Below, piece after piece: positions 17,707 through 27,622 of a DNA stretch of 64,000 bases. The notes beneath the pieces were generated by a model, which made no database searches, had not been told where the DNA came from, and worked only from the letters and a program-made list of their open reading frames with translations. The DNA lies in assembly GCA_002150995.1 (NCBI GenBank), contig MDHJ01000001.1, positions 1,612,001 to 1,676,000 of the forward strand, in the 5' to 3' direction. Origin of the DNA: Clavibacter michiganensis (GTDB taxonomy: Bacteria; Actinomycetota; Actinomycetes; Actinomycetales; Microbacteriaceae). A program made the translations under genes and the position numbers. The first letter of the stretch is position 1. Each line of letters begins with the position of its first letter.

Positions 17707-18889
17707 GTGCCCCGTCTCGCGTCCCACATCCCCGCCGTGCCCGAGTCGGGCATCCGCCGCATCCTCGAGCTCTCGTTCGAGGTCGACGACGTCATCGCGC
17801 TCGGCGTCGGCGACCCCGACGTGCCGGTCGCGCCGCACATCCGCGAGGCGGCCCGACGCGCCTGGGCGGCGGACCGCACCGACTACACGGCGAACGCCGG
17901 CATCCCCGAGCTGCGGGCGGCGCTCGTCGAGAAGCTGCGCCGCGCGAACGGGCTCGACGTGCAGACCGAGCAGGTGTGGGTCACGGTCGGCGCGACGCAG
18001 GCCCTCTACCAGGCGATGACCCTGACCCTCGGCGCCGGCGACGAGGCGCTCGTCCCGGATCCGGGCTACACCACCTTCTCCATGGGCGCGCGGATGCTGC
18101 AGGCCGAGCCCGTCACCTACCCGCTGCTGCCCGAGCGCGGTTTCCTCCCCGACATCGCCGAGCTCGAGCGGCTCGTGACGGACCGTACCCGGGTGCTGGT
18201 GGTCAACTCCCCGTCCAACCCGCTCGGTGCCGTCTTCTCCCGGGAGACGCTCCGCGAGCTCCTGGCCTTCGCCGCCGGCACGACCTCTGGGTGATCAGCG
18301 ACGAGGTCTACGAGTGCTTCGTGCACGACGTGGAGCACGTGAGCGTGGCGAGCCTGCAGGAGCCGGGGAGCAGCGCGTCCTCACCGCGTTCTCGCTCTCG
18401 AAGACCTACGCCATGACGGGCGTGCGCGTGGGCTACCTGGTCGTGCCGACGGGCATGACGCGGGTGATGCGCACGGTGCAGGAGGCGACCATCAGCTGCG
18501 TCAGCGCGCCGGCCCAGTGGGCGGCGGTCGCGGCCGTGACGGGCGACCAGTCGCACGTGGCGGCGGCTCTCGCGCACTACCGGGAGAACCTCGACGCGGC
18601 GACGGCGCTCCTGGAGGCGCGGGGGATCCGGCATCTGCGGCCGACCGGCGCGTTCTACCTCTGGATCGACGTGAGCCACGACTCCGACGGGGACGTGGCG
18701 GGCTGGGCGGAACGGCTCCTGCTGCGCGACCGCGTCGCGGTCGCCCCGGGCAGCGCCTTCGGGCGGTCCGGCGAGGGCTGGATCCGCGTCTGCGTCGCCG
18801 CCGACCGCGAGGTGCTCCTCGAGGGCCTGCGCCGCCTGCCCGCGCCCGCCGACCCCGCCACCGCGCAGCCGGTCACGCCGGCGCCGTAG
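17707..18889 (+). CDS. class I/II PLP aminotransferase (two frame breaks)
   Basis: A fold-type I aminotransferase of about 394 aa, closest in appearance to aspartate/aromatic aminotransferases. Visible are GDPDVPVAPHIREAA (substrate-side N terminus), TVGATQALYQAM, NSPSNPLGAVFS, WVISDEVYECFVH with the Asp/Tyr pair that contacts PLP, and FSLSKTYAMTGVRVGY with the Schiff-base lysine. The frame is lost near 18278 (GCCGGCACG, one G short before HDLWVISDE) and near 18368 (CCGGGGAGC, one G short before EQRVLTAFS). Both are one-base losses in G runs. Downstream is an amidohydrolase with its own promoter; the substrate is not resolved. Confidence 0.82.
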
Positions 18890-18905
18890 CCCGCCGCCCT
18901 CGTCC

Positions 18906-18911
18906 TAGGCT
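18906..18911 (+). promoter_or_regulatory. -10 box, leaderless start of the amidohydrolase
   Basis: TAGGCT ends 6 nt before the ATG at 18918. Confidence 0.55.
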
Positions 18912-18917
18912 CGGAGC

Positions 18918-20174
18918 ATGGCCCTCTCCGCAGATCACCCCGTCCCCGTCCGCGCCTCCGCCTCCTCCGTCACCGCCATCGTCGGCGGGCACGTCGTGCC
19001 CGTCGACGGCGCGCCGATCCCCGGCGGCACCGTCCTCCTCCGCGACGGCCTCGTCGCCGCCGTCGGCCGCGGCCTCGACGTGCCGGAGGGCGCGACGGTC
19101 ATCGACGCGACCGGACGCTGGGTCCTCCCCGGCTTCGTGGAGGCGCACGGGCACGTCGGCATCCACGAGGAGGCCAACGGCCCCGCCGGCAACGACACCA
19201 ACGAGATGACCGACCCCGACATGTCGTCCGTGCGCGCCATCGACGCCATCGACATCGACGACGAGGGCTTCCGCGACGCGCTGAAGGGCGGCGTCACGAC
19301 CATCGTGGTGAAGCCCGGTTCCGGCAACCCGATCGGCGGCCAGTCCGTCGCCATCAAGTCGTGGGGCGGCCGCACGATCGACGAGCAGCTCGTCAGCGAC
19401 TCGGTCAGCGTGAAGAGCGCCCTCGGCGAGAACCCGAAGCGCGTCTACGGCGCGAAGGACCGCACCCCGTCCACGCGCCTGGGCGTCGCCATGGTCATCC
19501 GCCGCGCCTTCCGCGACGCGGAGGACTACCGGGCCGCGCGCGACCACGCCGCCGCGGAGGGGAAGCCCTTCTCCCGCGACCTCGGCAAGGAGACCCTCGT
19601 GCGGGTCCTCGACGGCGAGCTCGCCTGGGACCAGCACACGCACCGCCACGACGACATCGCGACCGCCATCCGCCTCGCCGACGAGTTCGGCTACCGCCTG
19701 GTGGTCAACCACGGCACCGAGGGCGACAAGATCGCGGACGTGCTCGCCGAGCGCGGCATCCCCGTGATCTTCGGCCCGATGATCACGTCGCGCTCCAAGG
19801 TGGAGCTGCGCGACCGCGCCGTCGCGAACCTCGCGGCGCTGCACCGCGCGGGCGTCCTGGTCGCCATCACCACCGACGCGCCCGTCGTGCCGATCGACTT
19901 CCTGGTGCACCAGGCGTCGTTCGCCGTGAAGGACGGCCTGCCCGCGGACATCGCGATCCGCGCGATCACCGCGAACCCCGCCGCGATCCTCCGCCTCGAC
20001 CACCGCGTCGGCGCGCTGACCCCCGGCCTCGACGCCGACGTCGTGATCTGGTCCGGCGACCCGCTCGACGTGCAGTCGCGCGCGGAGCACGTCATCATCG
20101 GCGGCGACACGGTCTACACGTGGGCAGACGGCACGGGCACCACGGTCGAGCGCCGCACGCGCTTCGGCGCATGA
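18918..20174 (+). CDS. metal-dependent amidohydrolase
   Basis: 418 aa. It resembles imidazolonepropionase-like members of the amidohydrolase superfamily: an N-terminal small beta domain (IVGGHVVPVDGAPIPGGTV), the metal-binding GFVEAHGHVGIHEE near residue 75, VVNHGTEG near 261 and ITTDAPVVP near 317, then the closing beta strands (GLDADVVIWSGDP). There is no signal peptide, so it is cytoplasmic. The substrate is unknown; it is not next to hut genes, so histidine degradation is not supported. Its stop overlaps the start of the epimerase gene by 4 nt, giving a two-gene unit. Confidence 0.85.
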   Translation: MALSADHPVPVRASASSVTAIVGGHVVPVDGAPIPGGTVLLRDGLVAAVGRGLDVPEGATVIDATGRWVLPGFVEAHGHVGIHEEANGPAGNDTNEMTDPDMSSVRAIDAIDIDDEGFRDALKGGVTTIVVKPGSGNPIGGQSVAIKSWGGRTIDEQLVSDSVSVKSALGENPKRVYGAKDRTPSTRLGVAMVIRRAFRDAEDYRAARDHAAAEGKPFSRDLGKETLVRVLDGELAWDQHTHRHDDIATAIRLADEFGYRLVVNHGTEGDKIADVLAERGIPVIFGPMITSRSKVELRDRAVANLAALHRAGVLVAITTDAPVVPIDFLVHQASFAVKDGLPADIAIRAITANPAAILRLDHRVGALTPGLDADVVIWSGDPLDVQSRAEHVIIGGDTVYTWADGTGTTVERRTRFGA

Positions 20175-21142
20175 GCGACGACGGGGCGCTCCGGCGCACG
20201 GCGGTCGTCACGGGCGCCTCGGGGTTCATCGGCCAGGTGCTCGTCCGCGAGCTCGCGGCCGAGGGGTACCGCGTCCGCACGGTCGGGCGCTCGGGCGCGG
20301 ACGCGCGCTGGGGCGACGCCGAGGGGATCCGCCGCCTCGTCGACGGCGCCGACCTCCTCGTCAACCTCGCCGGCAAGAGCGTGAACTGCCGCTACGGCGT
20401 CGCGAACCGCCGCGAGATCCTGCGCTCGCGCGTCGAGACCACGGCGGAGCTCGCGCGCGCCGTGGCCGACAGCGCGCGGCCCGTGCCGGTCTGGATCAAC
20501 GCCTCGACCGCGACGGTCTACCGGCACGCGACCGACCACCCGCAGACAGAGTCGACGGGGGAGCTCGGCGACGACTTCTCGCCGTCGGTGGGGCGTGCGT
20601 GGGAGCGGGCCCTCTTCGCGCCCGACCTGCCCGCGACCCGCCGGGTGGCGCTGCGCATCGCGATCGTCCTCGGTCGCGACGGCGCCCTCCAGCCGCTGCT
20701 CGGCCTCGCCCGCTTCGGCCTCGGCGGCCCGCAGCTCGACGGGCGGTTCCCCGGGCGCCCGTCCCGCATCCGGGCGGGAGCCCATCACCGATACCAGCCG
20801 ACCCACGGCCGGCAGGTCTTCAGCTGGCTGCACATCGACGACCTGGTGGGCATCGTCCGCTTCGTCCGCGACACGCCGTCGCTCGAGGGTCCCGTCAACG
20901 CCTCCAGCCCCGAGCCCGTCACCAACCGGCGGCTGATGCGGGTGCTCCGCGGTGCCGTCCGCATGCCGGTCGGCCTCGCCGCCAACCGGTGGATGCTGGA
21001 GGTCGGCATGTGGCTGTTCCGCACCGAGCCGGAGCTGGTGCTCAAGAGCCGCTGGGTCGTCCCCGAGACGCTGACGGCCGCGGGCTACCGGTTCCGCTGG
21101 CCGCACCTCGACGAGGCCGTGGCGGACATCGTGCGCGACTGA
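20171..21142 (+). CDS. NAD-dependent epimerase/SDR protein, DUF1731 type
   Basis: This 323-aa protein starts with a Rossmann dinucleotide site, VVTGASGFIGQVLVREL, has NLAGKSVNCRY and INASTATVYRH, and ends in the DUF1731-like region (PVGLAANRWMLEVGMWL). This matches the YfcH/TIGR01777 branch of extended short-chain dehydrogenases, whose substrates are mostly unknown. ATG 20171 overlaps the amidohydrolase stop (ATGA), so the two are co-translated. Confidence 0.85.
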   Translation: MSDDGALRRTAVVTGASGFIGQVLVRELAAEGYRVRTVGRSGADARWGDAEGIRRLVDGADLLVNLAGKSVNCRYGVANRREILRSRVETTAELARAVADSARPVPVWINASTATVYRHATDHPQTESTGELGDDFSPSVGRAWERALFAPDLPATRRVALRIAIVLGRDGALQPLLGLARFGLGGPQLDGRFPGRPSRIRAGAHHRYQPTHGRQVFSWLHIDDLVGIVRFVRDTPSLEGPVNASSPEPVTNRRLMRVLRGAVRMPVGLAANRWMLEVGMWLFRTEPELVLKSRWVVPETLTAAGYRFRWPHLDEAVADIVRD

Positions 21143-21278
21143 GCGGCCGGCGGGTCCGCGGGCATGGCCCGCCGACCCGCCGACCCGACGGGCGCCGCCG
21201 CACCGACCGGGCGGCCCGGCCGCGTGCGCCGTGGGATGATCGTGGTTCCGCTCCACCCGCTCGACCCGTAAGGAACGC

Positions 21279-23126
<1,848 letters not shown>

Positions 23127-23143
23127 CCCGCCCCCGCATGGAC

Positions 23144-23179
23144 GAAGCGCCCCCTGCCTCGTGAGGCAGGGGGCGCTTC
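23144..23179. terminator. bidirectional terminator between lepA and the secreted-protein cluster
   Basis: GAAGCGCCCCCTGCCT (23144-23159) and AGGCAGGGGGCGCTTC (23164-23179) form a perfect 16-bp stem with loop CGTG. It serves both lepA and the minus-strand gene that ends at 23199. Confidence 0.85.
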
Positions 23180-23198
23180 CGCGTCCAGTGGCGGATGA

Positions 23199-24023
23199 TC
23201 AGCAGCGGGCGGAAGCCGGCCGGCCAGCGGTGACCCACTGCGAGTAGGTCATCTTCACGCCGTCCGGCGCCGCGTATCCGCGATAGGTGATGTCGGACGA
23301 TCCGGCGGCCTGGCAGTAGCGGTCGCCGGGGAACGACGCCACGACCTGCGGCGTCGGGAATGCGAAGGCGGCCCACTCGTCGTACGTCAGCACGTCGCCG
23401 CTCGCGTTGTCCGGGATCTCCCACACGATCGCCGGGCTCCACGCCAGCTTCCGCATGTACATGTCGGCGAAGGGGTAGTTGTCCGCGACGGTCTCCGTCA
23501 GCTCGGGGGAACCGAGCCGGACGTACTCGGCGTAGGTCAGCTTGTGCGTGGTCGACAACGGCCCGCCGTCGCGCAGGAGCAGATCCGTGTCCACGAACAC
23601 CTCCGGGGAGGAGCCGAATCGGAACGCGTAGCCGGACTCCGGCAGGGAGGTCGTGACGGGTCGCGGAGAGCCGACCCTCTGCCACTCGGCGAAGGTGAGG
23701 CGCGTCGCCTCGGCACGGTCGTCGTCTCCGAACCTGAGGTCCGCGAGCACGTCCGCGGACCAGGTGTACCCGTGGTACGTCACCCCGGCGGGACGCGGCG
23801 CCGGGAATCCGTCCCCCTGCCACTGCGCGTAGGTGGCCGTGGTGATGAAGGTCTGGTTCTGGTCCGTGAGCGCCTCGACGCGCACGAGATCGGCGCGGAA
23901 CGGCAGCGAGTAGTACGTGACGGTGCTCGTGTCGTCGACGGCGCCGCTGGCGGGAGCAGCTGCGGCGGCACCCCCGACGAGCAGTGTGCCGATGAGGGCG
24001 ACGGCGGCGAGCGGTCGGTGCAT
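23199..24023 (-). CDS. secreted five-repeat protein, paralog 1
   Basis: 274 aa; the most divergent of four tandem paralogs. A Sec signal peptide spans about residues 1-28 (HRPLAAVALIGTLLVGG, then APASGA). The mature part has five units of 46-53 residues, each ending in a [LIVM]-T-[YF]-x-x-[WY]-x-x-x-G-x-P type motif, with the aromatic anchor at W68, W114, Y167, W217 and W263. The last unit holds Cys237 (DRYCQ) and the C-terminal Cys274, probably a disulfide. ATG 24023 has AAGGAG 8 nt upstream; an upstream in-frame ATG at 24089 overlaps the neighbouring gene and is less likely. I do not recognise the family. It is the last gene of the minus-strand cluster. Confidence 0.8.
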   Translation of the reverse strand: MHRPLAAVALIGTLLVGGAAAAAPASGAVDDTSTVTYYSLPFRADLVRVEALTDQNQTFITTATYAQWQGDGFPAPRPAGVTYHGYTWSADVLADLRFGDDDRAEATRLTFAEWQRVGSPRPVTTSLPESGYAFRFGSSPEVFVDTDLLLRDGGPLSTTHKLTYAEYVRLGSPELTETVADNYPFADMYMRKLAWSPAIVWEIPDNASGDVLTYDEWAAFAFPTPQVVASFPGDRYCQAAGSSDITYRGYAAPDGVKMTYSQWVTAGRPASARC

Positions 24024-24082
24024 GGTGCGGGCTCCTTCGGGAGGCGTCGGATGGGAGGGACGGAGGAGGGCAGGCGCCGCGG

Positions 24083-24868
24083 TCAGCAACGTGCAGGAGG
24101 AGGGAACCCGGCGTCACGCCACTGGCCGAAGCTCAGCTGCGCGCCGCGAGGAGCGGCATCCCCGAAGTAGTGGATGTCCGCGGAGCCTGGCGCCTGGCAG
24201 AAGCGGTCTCCCGGGAACGACGCCACGACCTGCGGTGTCGGACGGGCGTAGTAGTCCCACACGGCGAAGTCCATGACGCCGACCTCGCCCGTGAAGTCCT
24301 TCGGTCCGACGATGGCGGGGTACCACGCGAGCTTCCGGAACTCGGTCTCCAGGACGCGGTCCACAGGCGGAGAGCCGATGCTCGCGTACTCCCGGTAGGT
24401 GAGCTTGTGGAAGCCCGGCTCGTCGGTGAACGAGGCGCCCTCGATGACGAAGAGCTCGTCGGATCCGTCGTATCGGATGACCTCGTGCTGGTAGGCGAGC
24501 TGGTCGCTGCGTGGTGCCGGCTGGCCCGCGTGCGTCCACCGGTCGAAGTCGAGCATGCGCGTGGAGGTGAAGGGGCCGAACGTCTCGTCCGCCCAGATCG
24601 TGGGCTCCCACGTGTAGCCGATGTAGGCGACCTTCGCGGGGACGGGCGTCGGGAACCCGTCGGCCCGCCACTCGTCGAACGTGGCGCCGTAGGAGTCGAG
24701 CGAGGTGTCGCCCGGCCGGACGGCCATGAGCCGGTCGTCGAACGGGTTCGAGTAGTACACGACGGTGCCGGTGGTCGCCGCGGTGGCTGAGGCCGACGGG
24801 AGGGCCACGATCGTGTCGCCGAGCAGCAGTGCCGCTGCGGTGACGAGGGCGGGGAGTGAACGGTTCAT
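24083..24868 (-). CDS. secreted five-repeat protein, paralog 2
   Basis: 261 aa with a signal peptide (MNRSLPALVTAAALLLGDT, likely cleaved around ASA-TA near residue 30). The anchors of the five repeats are W67, W111, Y161, W204 and W250, with spacings of 44, 50, 43 and 46 that equal those of paralog 4. The C-terminal pair is Cys224 (DRFCQ) and Cys261. Third-repeat text YDGSDELF is shared with paralog 4, and GDRFCQ-x-x-GSADI with paralogs 3 and 4. The gap to paralog 1 is 59 nt and to paralog 3 is 36 nt, so co-transcription is likely. Function unknown. Confidence 0.82.
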   Translation of the reverse strand: MNRSLPALVTAAALLLGDTIVALPSASATAATTGTVVYYSNPFDDRLMAVRPGDTSLDSYGATFDEWRADGFPTPVPAKVAYIGYTWEPTIWADETFGPFTSTRMLDFDRWTHAGQPAPRSDQLAYQHEVIRYDGSDELFVIEGASFTDEPGFHKLTYREYASIGSPPVDRVLETEFRKLAWYPAIVGPKDFTGEVGVMDFAVWDYYARPTPQVVASFPGDRFCQAPGSADIHYFGDAAPRGAQLSFGQWRDAGFPPPARC

Positions 24869-24904
24869 GGTCTCGCTATCTAGGGGTTCGCGGTGGGAAG
24901 GGGA

Positions 24905-25678
24905 TCAGCAGCGGGTGGGGGCCGGTGAGCCGGCCTCGAGCCACTGGCCGTACGAGAGCTTCACGCCCTGCGGGGCGGCGATGCCGACGTAGCGGATGTC
25001 GGCCGAGCCGGCGGTCTGGCAGAACCGGTCGCCGGTGAAGGACTTCACGACCTGCGGGGTCGGCTTGCCCCAGTACTCCCAGGTCCAGAAGTCGATGGCG
25101 GCGATCTCGTAGGTCGGCACCGTCGCGCCCACGATGGACGGGAGCCACGACAGCTTGCGGAAGCCCTCGGAACGCGTGGACGCCGACGGGTAGCCGAGCG
25201 CCGCGTACTCCCCGAAGGTGAGCTTGTGGTTGACGGGGACGTCGTCTCCGAAGCTGAACACCCCGACGAAGAGCTCGTCCGAGTAGGAGTACTTGAACAC
25301 GTCGGAGTCGACGGGCAGGACGTCCCTGGTCGGCTTCGGCGAGCCCGCGGCACGCCACTGCCCGTACGTGAGACCGAGCGTCGATGCAGCCCCCGGCTCC
25401 GTCTGGATGTCGGCGTAGATGTCCGATGACCAGGTGAACCCGCGGTAGGCGACGGTGGCAGGCACGGGTCGGGGGAAGCCGTCGGCCTCCCAGTCGTCGA
25501 AGTAGGCCGGCGCCGAGTAGCGGACGCCCTCGTATGACTCGGTGACGTACAGGTCACCGCTGAACGGGACCGAGTAGTAGGCGTTGTGCTGGGGGGCCGC
25601 CTGCGCGGGGGCGGCGACGAGCGCGCCCCCCAGGGCGAGTGCGCCGACGAGGACGAGGGCAGGGAGCGAGCGGTTCAT
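24905..25678 (-). CDS. secreted five-repeat protein, paralog 3
   Basis: 257 aa. The signal peptide MNRSLPALVLVGALALGG ends in a good AQA-AP cleavage site near residue 28, almost identical to paralog 4, which points to recent duplication. The repeat anchors are W63, W108, Y158, W200 and W246; Cys220 and the terminal Cys257 are 37 residues apart as in all four proteins. ATG 25678 has AAAGG upstream. The 83-bp gap to paralog 4 contains an 11-base G run (C run on the coding strand). No catalytic motif is visible; binding or structural roles at the cell surface are possible but unproven. Confidence 0.82.
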   Translation of the reverse strand: MNRSLPALVLVGALALGGALVAAPAQAAPQHNAYYSVPFSGDLYVTESYEGVRYSAPAYFDDWEADGFPRPVPATVAYRGFTWSSDIYADIQTEPGAASTLGLTYGQWRAAGSPKPTRDVLPVDSDVFKYSYSDELFVGVFSFGDDVPVNHKLTFGEYAALGYPSASTRSEGFRKLSWLPSIVGATVPTYEIAAIDFWTWEYWGKPTPQVVKSFTGDRFCQTAGSADIRYVGIAAPQGVKLSYGQWLEAGSPAPTRC

Positions 25679-25708
25679 GAGGGCCTTTCTCAGGCGGTGA
25701 GGTGATGC

Positions 25709-25719
25709 GGGGGGGGGGG
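25709..25719. repeat. G11 homopolymer between paralogs 3 and 4
   Basis: Eleven consecutive G (C on the strand of the cluster) lie 31-41 bp upstream of the paralog 3 start codon. Such tracts slip during replication and could vary expression of paralog 3, but they are also hard to sequence, so the length is uncertain. Confidence 0.7.
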
Positions 25720-25761
25720 CGGGGACGGGGCGGGCAGCGGCACGGCTGCCCGCCCCGCGGA

Positions 25762-26535
25762 TCAGCAGCGCTCGGGAGCGGGGGAGCCGGCCATGAGCCA
25801 CTGGCCGTAGCTGAGCTTCATGCCGTTCGGCGCGGCGATGCCGACGTAGCGGATGTCGGCCGAGCCGCGTGCCTGGCAGAAGCGGTCGCCATCGAACGAG
25901 GGCACGATCCGGGGGGTGGGACGGGCGAAGTAGTCCCAGACGGCGAAGGGCGTGACGCCGATCGTCTCCGACTGGTCGACCGGGCCGACGATGTTCGGGT
26001 TCCAGGAGAGCTTGCGGAAGAGCGGCGGGACGTCGAAGTCCACGTCCGGGTACCCGAGACGCGTGTACTCGGAGAAGGTGAGCTTGTGGAACGCCGGGTC
26101 GTCCGTGAACGCGGCGCCGGCCTGCACGAACAGCTCGTCCGAGCCGTCGTAGCGGACGATCGCGGAGTCGGCGGCCAGGCGGTCCGTGCGCGGGGTGGGG
26201 AAGCCGACCGAGCGCCAGGTGGCGTAGTCGATGCGCATGCTGAAGGACACCCCGTCGACGGTCGCGTCCTGGTAGACGGTCGAGTCCCAGGTGTACTTGA
26301 GGTACTCCACGGCGGCCGGGCGCGGGGCGGGGAAGCCGTCCTCCCTCCACTCCTCGTAGGTGGCCACGCCGAGGGCGGGCTCGCCCTCCACGGCGTCGAC
26401 CACGAAGAGGTACGACGTGCCCGGCACCGAGTAGTAGGTCCCATCGCCGGGGGCGGCCTGCGCCGGCGCAGCGACGAGGCATCCACCGAGCGCGAGCGCT
26501 CCGGTCAGGACGAGGGCGGGGAGGGAGCGGTTCAC
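25762..26535 (-). CDS. secreted five-repeat protein, paralog 4 (first gene of the cluster)
   Basis: 257 aa, starting at GTG 26535 with GAAAGG about 6 nt upstream. The signal peptide has the same plan as paralog 3 but with Cys19 in ALALGGC, a possible lipobox, before the AQA-A site; either lipid attachment or ordinary cleavage is possible. The five repeats have anchors W63, W107, Y157, W200 and W246, each in a context such as ATYEEWREDGFPAP or KLSYGQWLMAGSPAP. Cys220 and Cys257 form the conserved pair. A 413-bp gap lies upstream, so the promoter of the cluster should be there. Family not recognised. Confidence 0.82.
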   Translation of the reverse strand: MNRSLPALVLTGALALGGCLVAAPAQAAPGDGTYYSVPGTSYLFVVDAVEGEPALGVATYEEWREDGFPAPRPAAVEYLKYTWDSTVYQDATVDGVSFSMRIDYATWRSVGFPTPRTDRLAADSAIVRYDGSDELFVQAGAAFTDDPAFHKLTFSEYTRLGYPDVDFDVPPLFRKLSWNPNIVGPVDQSETIGVTPFAVWDYFARPTPRIVPSFDGDRFCQARGSADIRYVGIAAPNGMKLSYGQWLMAGSPAPERC

Positions 26536-26771
26536 GGTGGCCTTTCGGTGGTCGTCGCTGTCGACGGCAGTGGGATGGTGAGCGCGGGTGCGGCCGGTCC
26601 GATCAGTCGATCGTTCCCGGATCGCGAGGCGGATCCGGGCGACGACATCCGTGACGACGTTCCCCTGGACCGGTCGTACCGGCCGTGGTCGAAAGCTATC
26701 GGCCTCGCAGGTCTTCGAAGAGAACCCCGGATCACGGGTGGATAACGCTTGTTCGCCGCCGTACAGCGAGC

Positions 26772-26800
26772 GGATGACCGTGACGCTCACGGCGTCATCC
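26772..26800. repeat. inverted repeat, 12 paired bases
   Basis: GGATGA-CCGTGA (26772-26783) pairs with TCACGG and TCATCC (26787-26792 and 26795-26800) around the loop CGC, with a 2-nt bulge. It stands between two divergent genes, so it is not a terminator for either; an operator or a cruciform is possible. Confidence 0.55.
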
Positions 26801-26935
26801 GGACGGATGAACGGCGCGCTCGGCCGGCCCCAGAGCGGGGGTGGGCATGCCTCCGGGGGTCACGCGGCCAGGGGCGCGACGGACCTCGTCGGGGCCGGGG
26901 GACCGGTACCCCGGAGCCCTCGGAGGACCACGCCG

Positions 26936-26941
26936 TAGGCT
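26936..26941 (+). promoter_or_regulatory. -10 box, leaderless start of the DUF1990 gene
   Basis: TAGGCT ends 7 nt before the ATG at 26949. Confidence 0.55.
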
Positions 26942-26948
26942 GACGGGC

Positions 26949-27602
26949 ATGCGCCGCAGCACCTACACCGCGACCGCCGTCACGTACGGCTCCGTCGGCG
27001 GCACCCAGGCCGCCGACCTGATGACCTACCCGCCCGAGGGCTACCGTCCCGCCGAGGCGAGCGCGCGGCTCGGCAGCGGCGACGAGCGCTTCGAGCAGGC
27101 CGTCGCCCTCCTCATGACGTGGGGCGTGCAGCGTGGAGCCGGGATCGACGTCACGCGCATCGAGCAGGAGGTCCCGGACGACCCGGGCTACGCCGGGCTC
27201 GAGTTCGACGCCGAGGGCGTTCCCCAGGTCCCCGTCGACCGGCCGCGGGAGACGCTGTACGGCGACGACGGCACCGCGTGGATCACGTCGGGCACGTCGG
27301 CGGTCCTCCGCATGCCCTTCGGACCGTTCCACCCCGAGGCGCCCGTCCGCGTCGTGTACACCGTGCAGGAGACCGACCGCGTCGGCTTCGCGTACGGCAC
27401 CGTGCACGGCCACCCGTTCAGCGGCGAGGAGGCGTTCCTCGTCTCCCGAGAGCCGGACGGCAGCGTCTGGCTCACCCTCCGCGTCTTCTCCCGGCCCGCC
27501 ACCTGGCCCCTGCGGCTGGCGAGCCCGGTCCTGCGCGTGCTGCAGGGCGTCTTCATGCGCCGCTACCTGCGCGCGCTGCACCCGGCGGTCGCCTCCGCCT
27601 GA
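26949..27602 (+). CDS. DUF1990 family protein
   Basis: 217 aa cytoplasmic protein resembling DUF1990: MRRSTYTATAVTYGSVGGTQ at the N terminus, VVYTVQETDRVGFAYGTVHG and HPFSGEEAFLVSRE in the middle (the G-x-x-EEAF segment is typical), and a hydrophobic C terminus. The biochemical function of the family is not established. Start chosen at ATG 26949, 7 nt after TAGGCT. The convergent HAD gene is 20 nt away. Confidence 0.8.
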   Translation: MRRSTYTATAVTYGSVGGTQAADLMTYPPEGYRPAEASARLGSGDERFEQAVALLMTWGVQRGAGIDVTRIEQEVPDDPGYAGLEFDAEGVPQVPVDRPRETLYGDDGTAWITSGTSAVLRMPFGPFHPEAPVRVVYTVQETDRVGFAYGTVHGHPFSGEEAFLVSREPDGSVWLTLRVFSRPATWPLRLASPVLRVLQGVFMRRYLRALHPAVASA

Positions 27603-27622
27603 TCCGCGGCGGCTCGCGCGCG

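Larger units (their letters stand above)
26536..26948. other. divergent intergenic region with cluster promoter(s)
   Basis: No gene is credible here; in-frame extension of paralog 4 upstream of its GTG gives Arg/Thr-rich readthrough. The part around 26690-26760 is visibly richer in A/T than its surroundings, and on the minus strand GATAGC (about 26696-26701) with TTCTCT 18 nt upstream could be a promoter for the secreted-protein cluster. A CCGGT-CGT-ACCGG palindrome sits at 26670-26682 and a longer inverted repeat at 26772-26800. Confidence 0.45.

Noticed and set aside
17707-18889. Pseudogene call for the aminotransferase
   Set aside because: Both breaks are single-base losses in G runs and all active-site motifs are intact.
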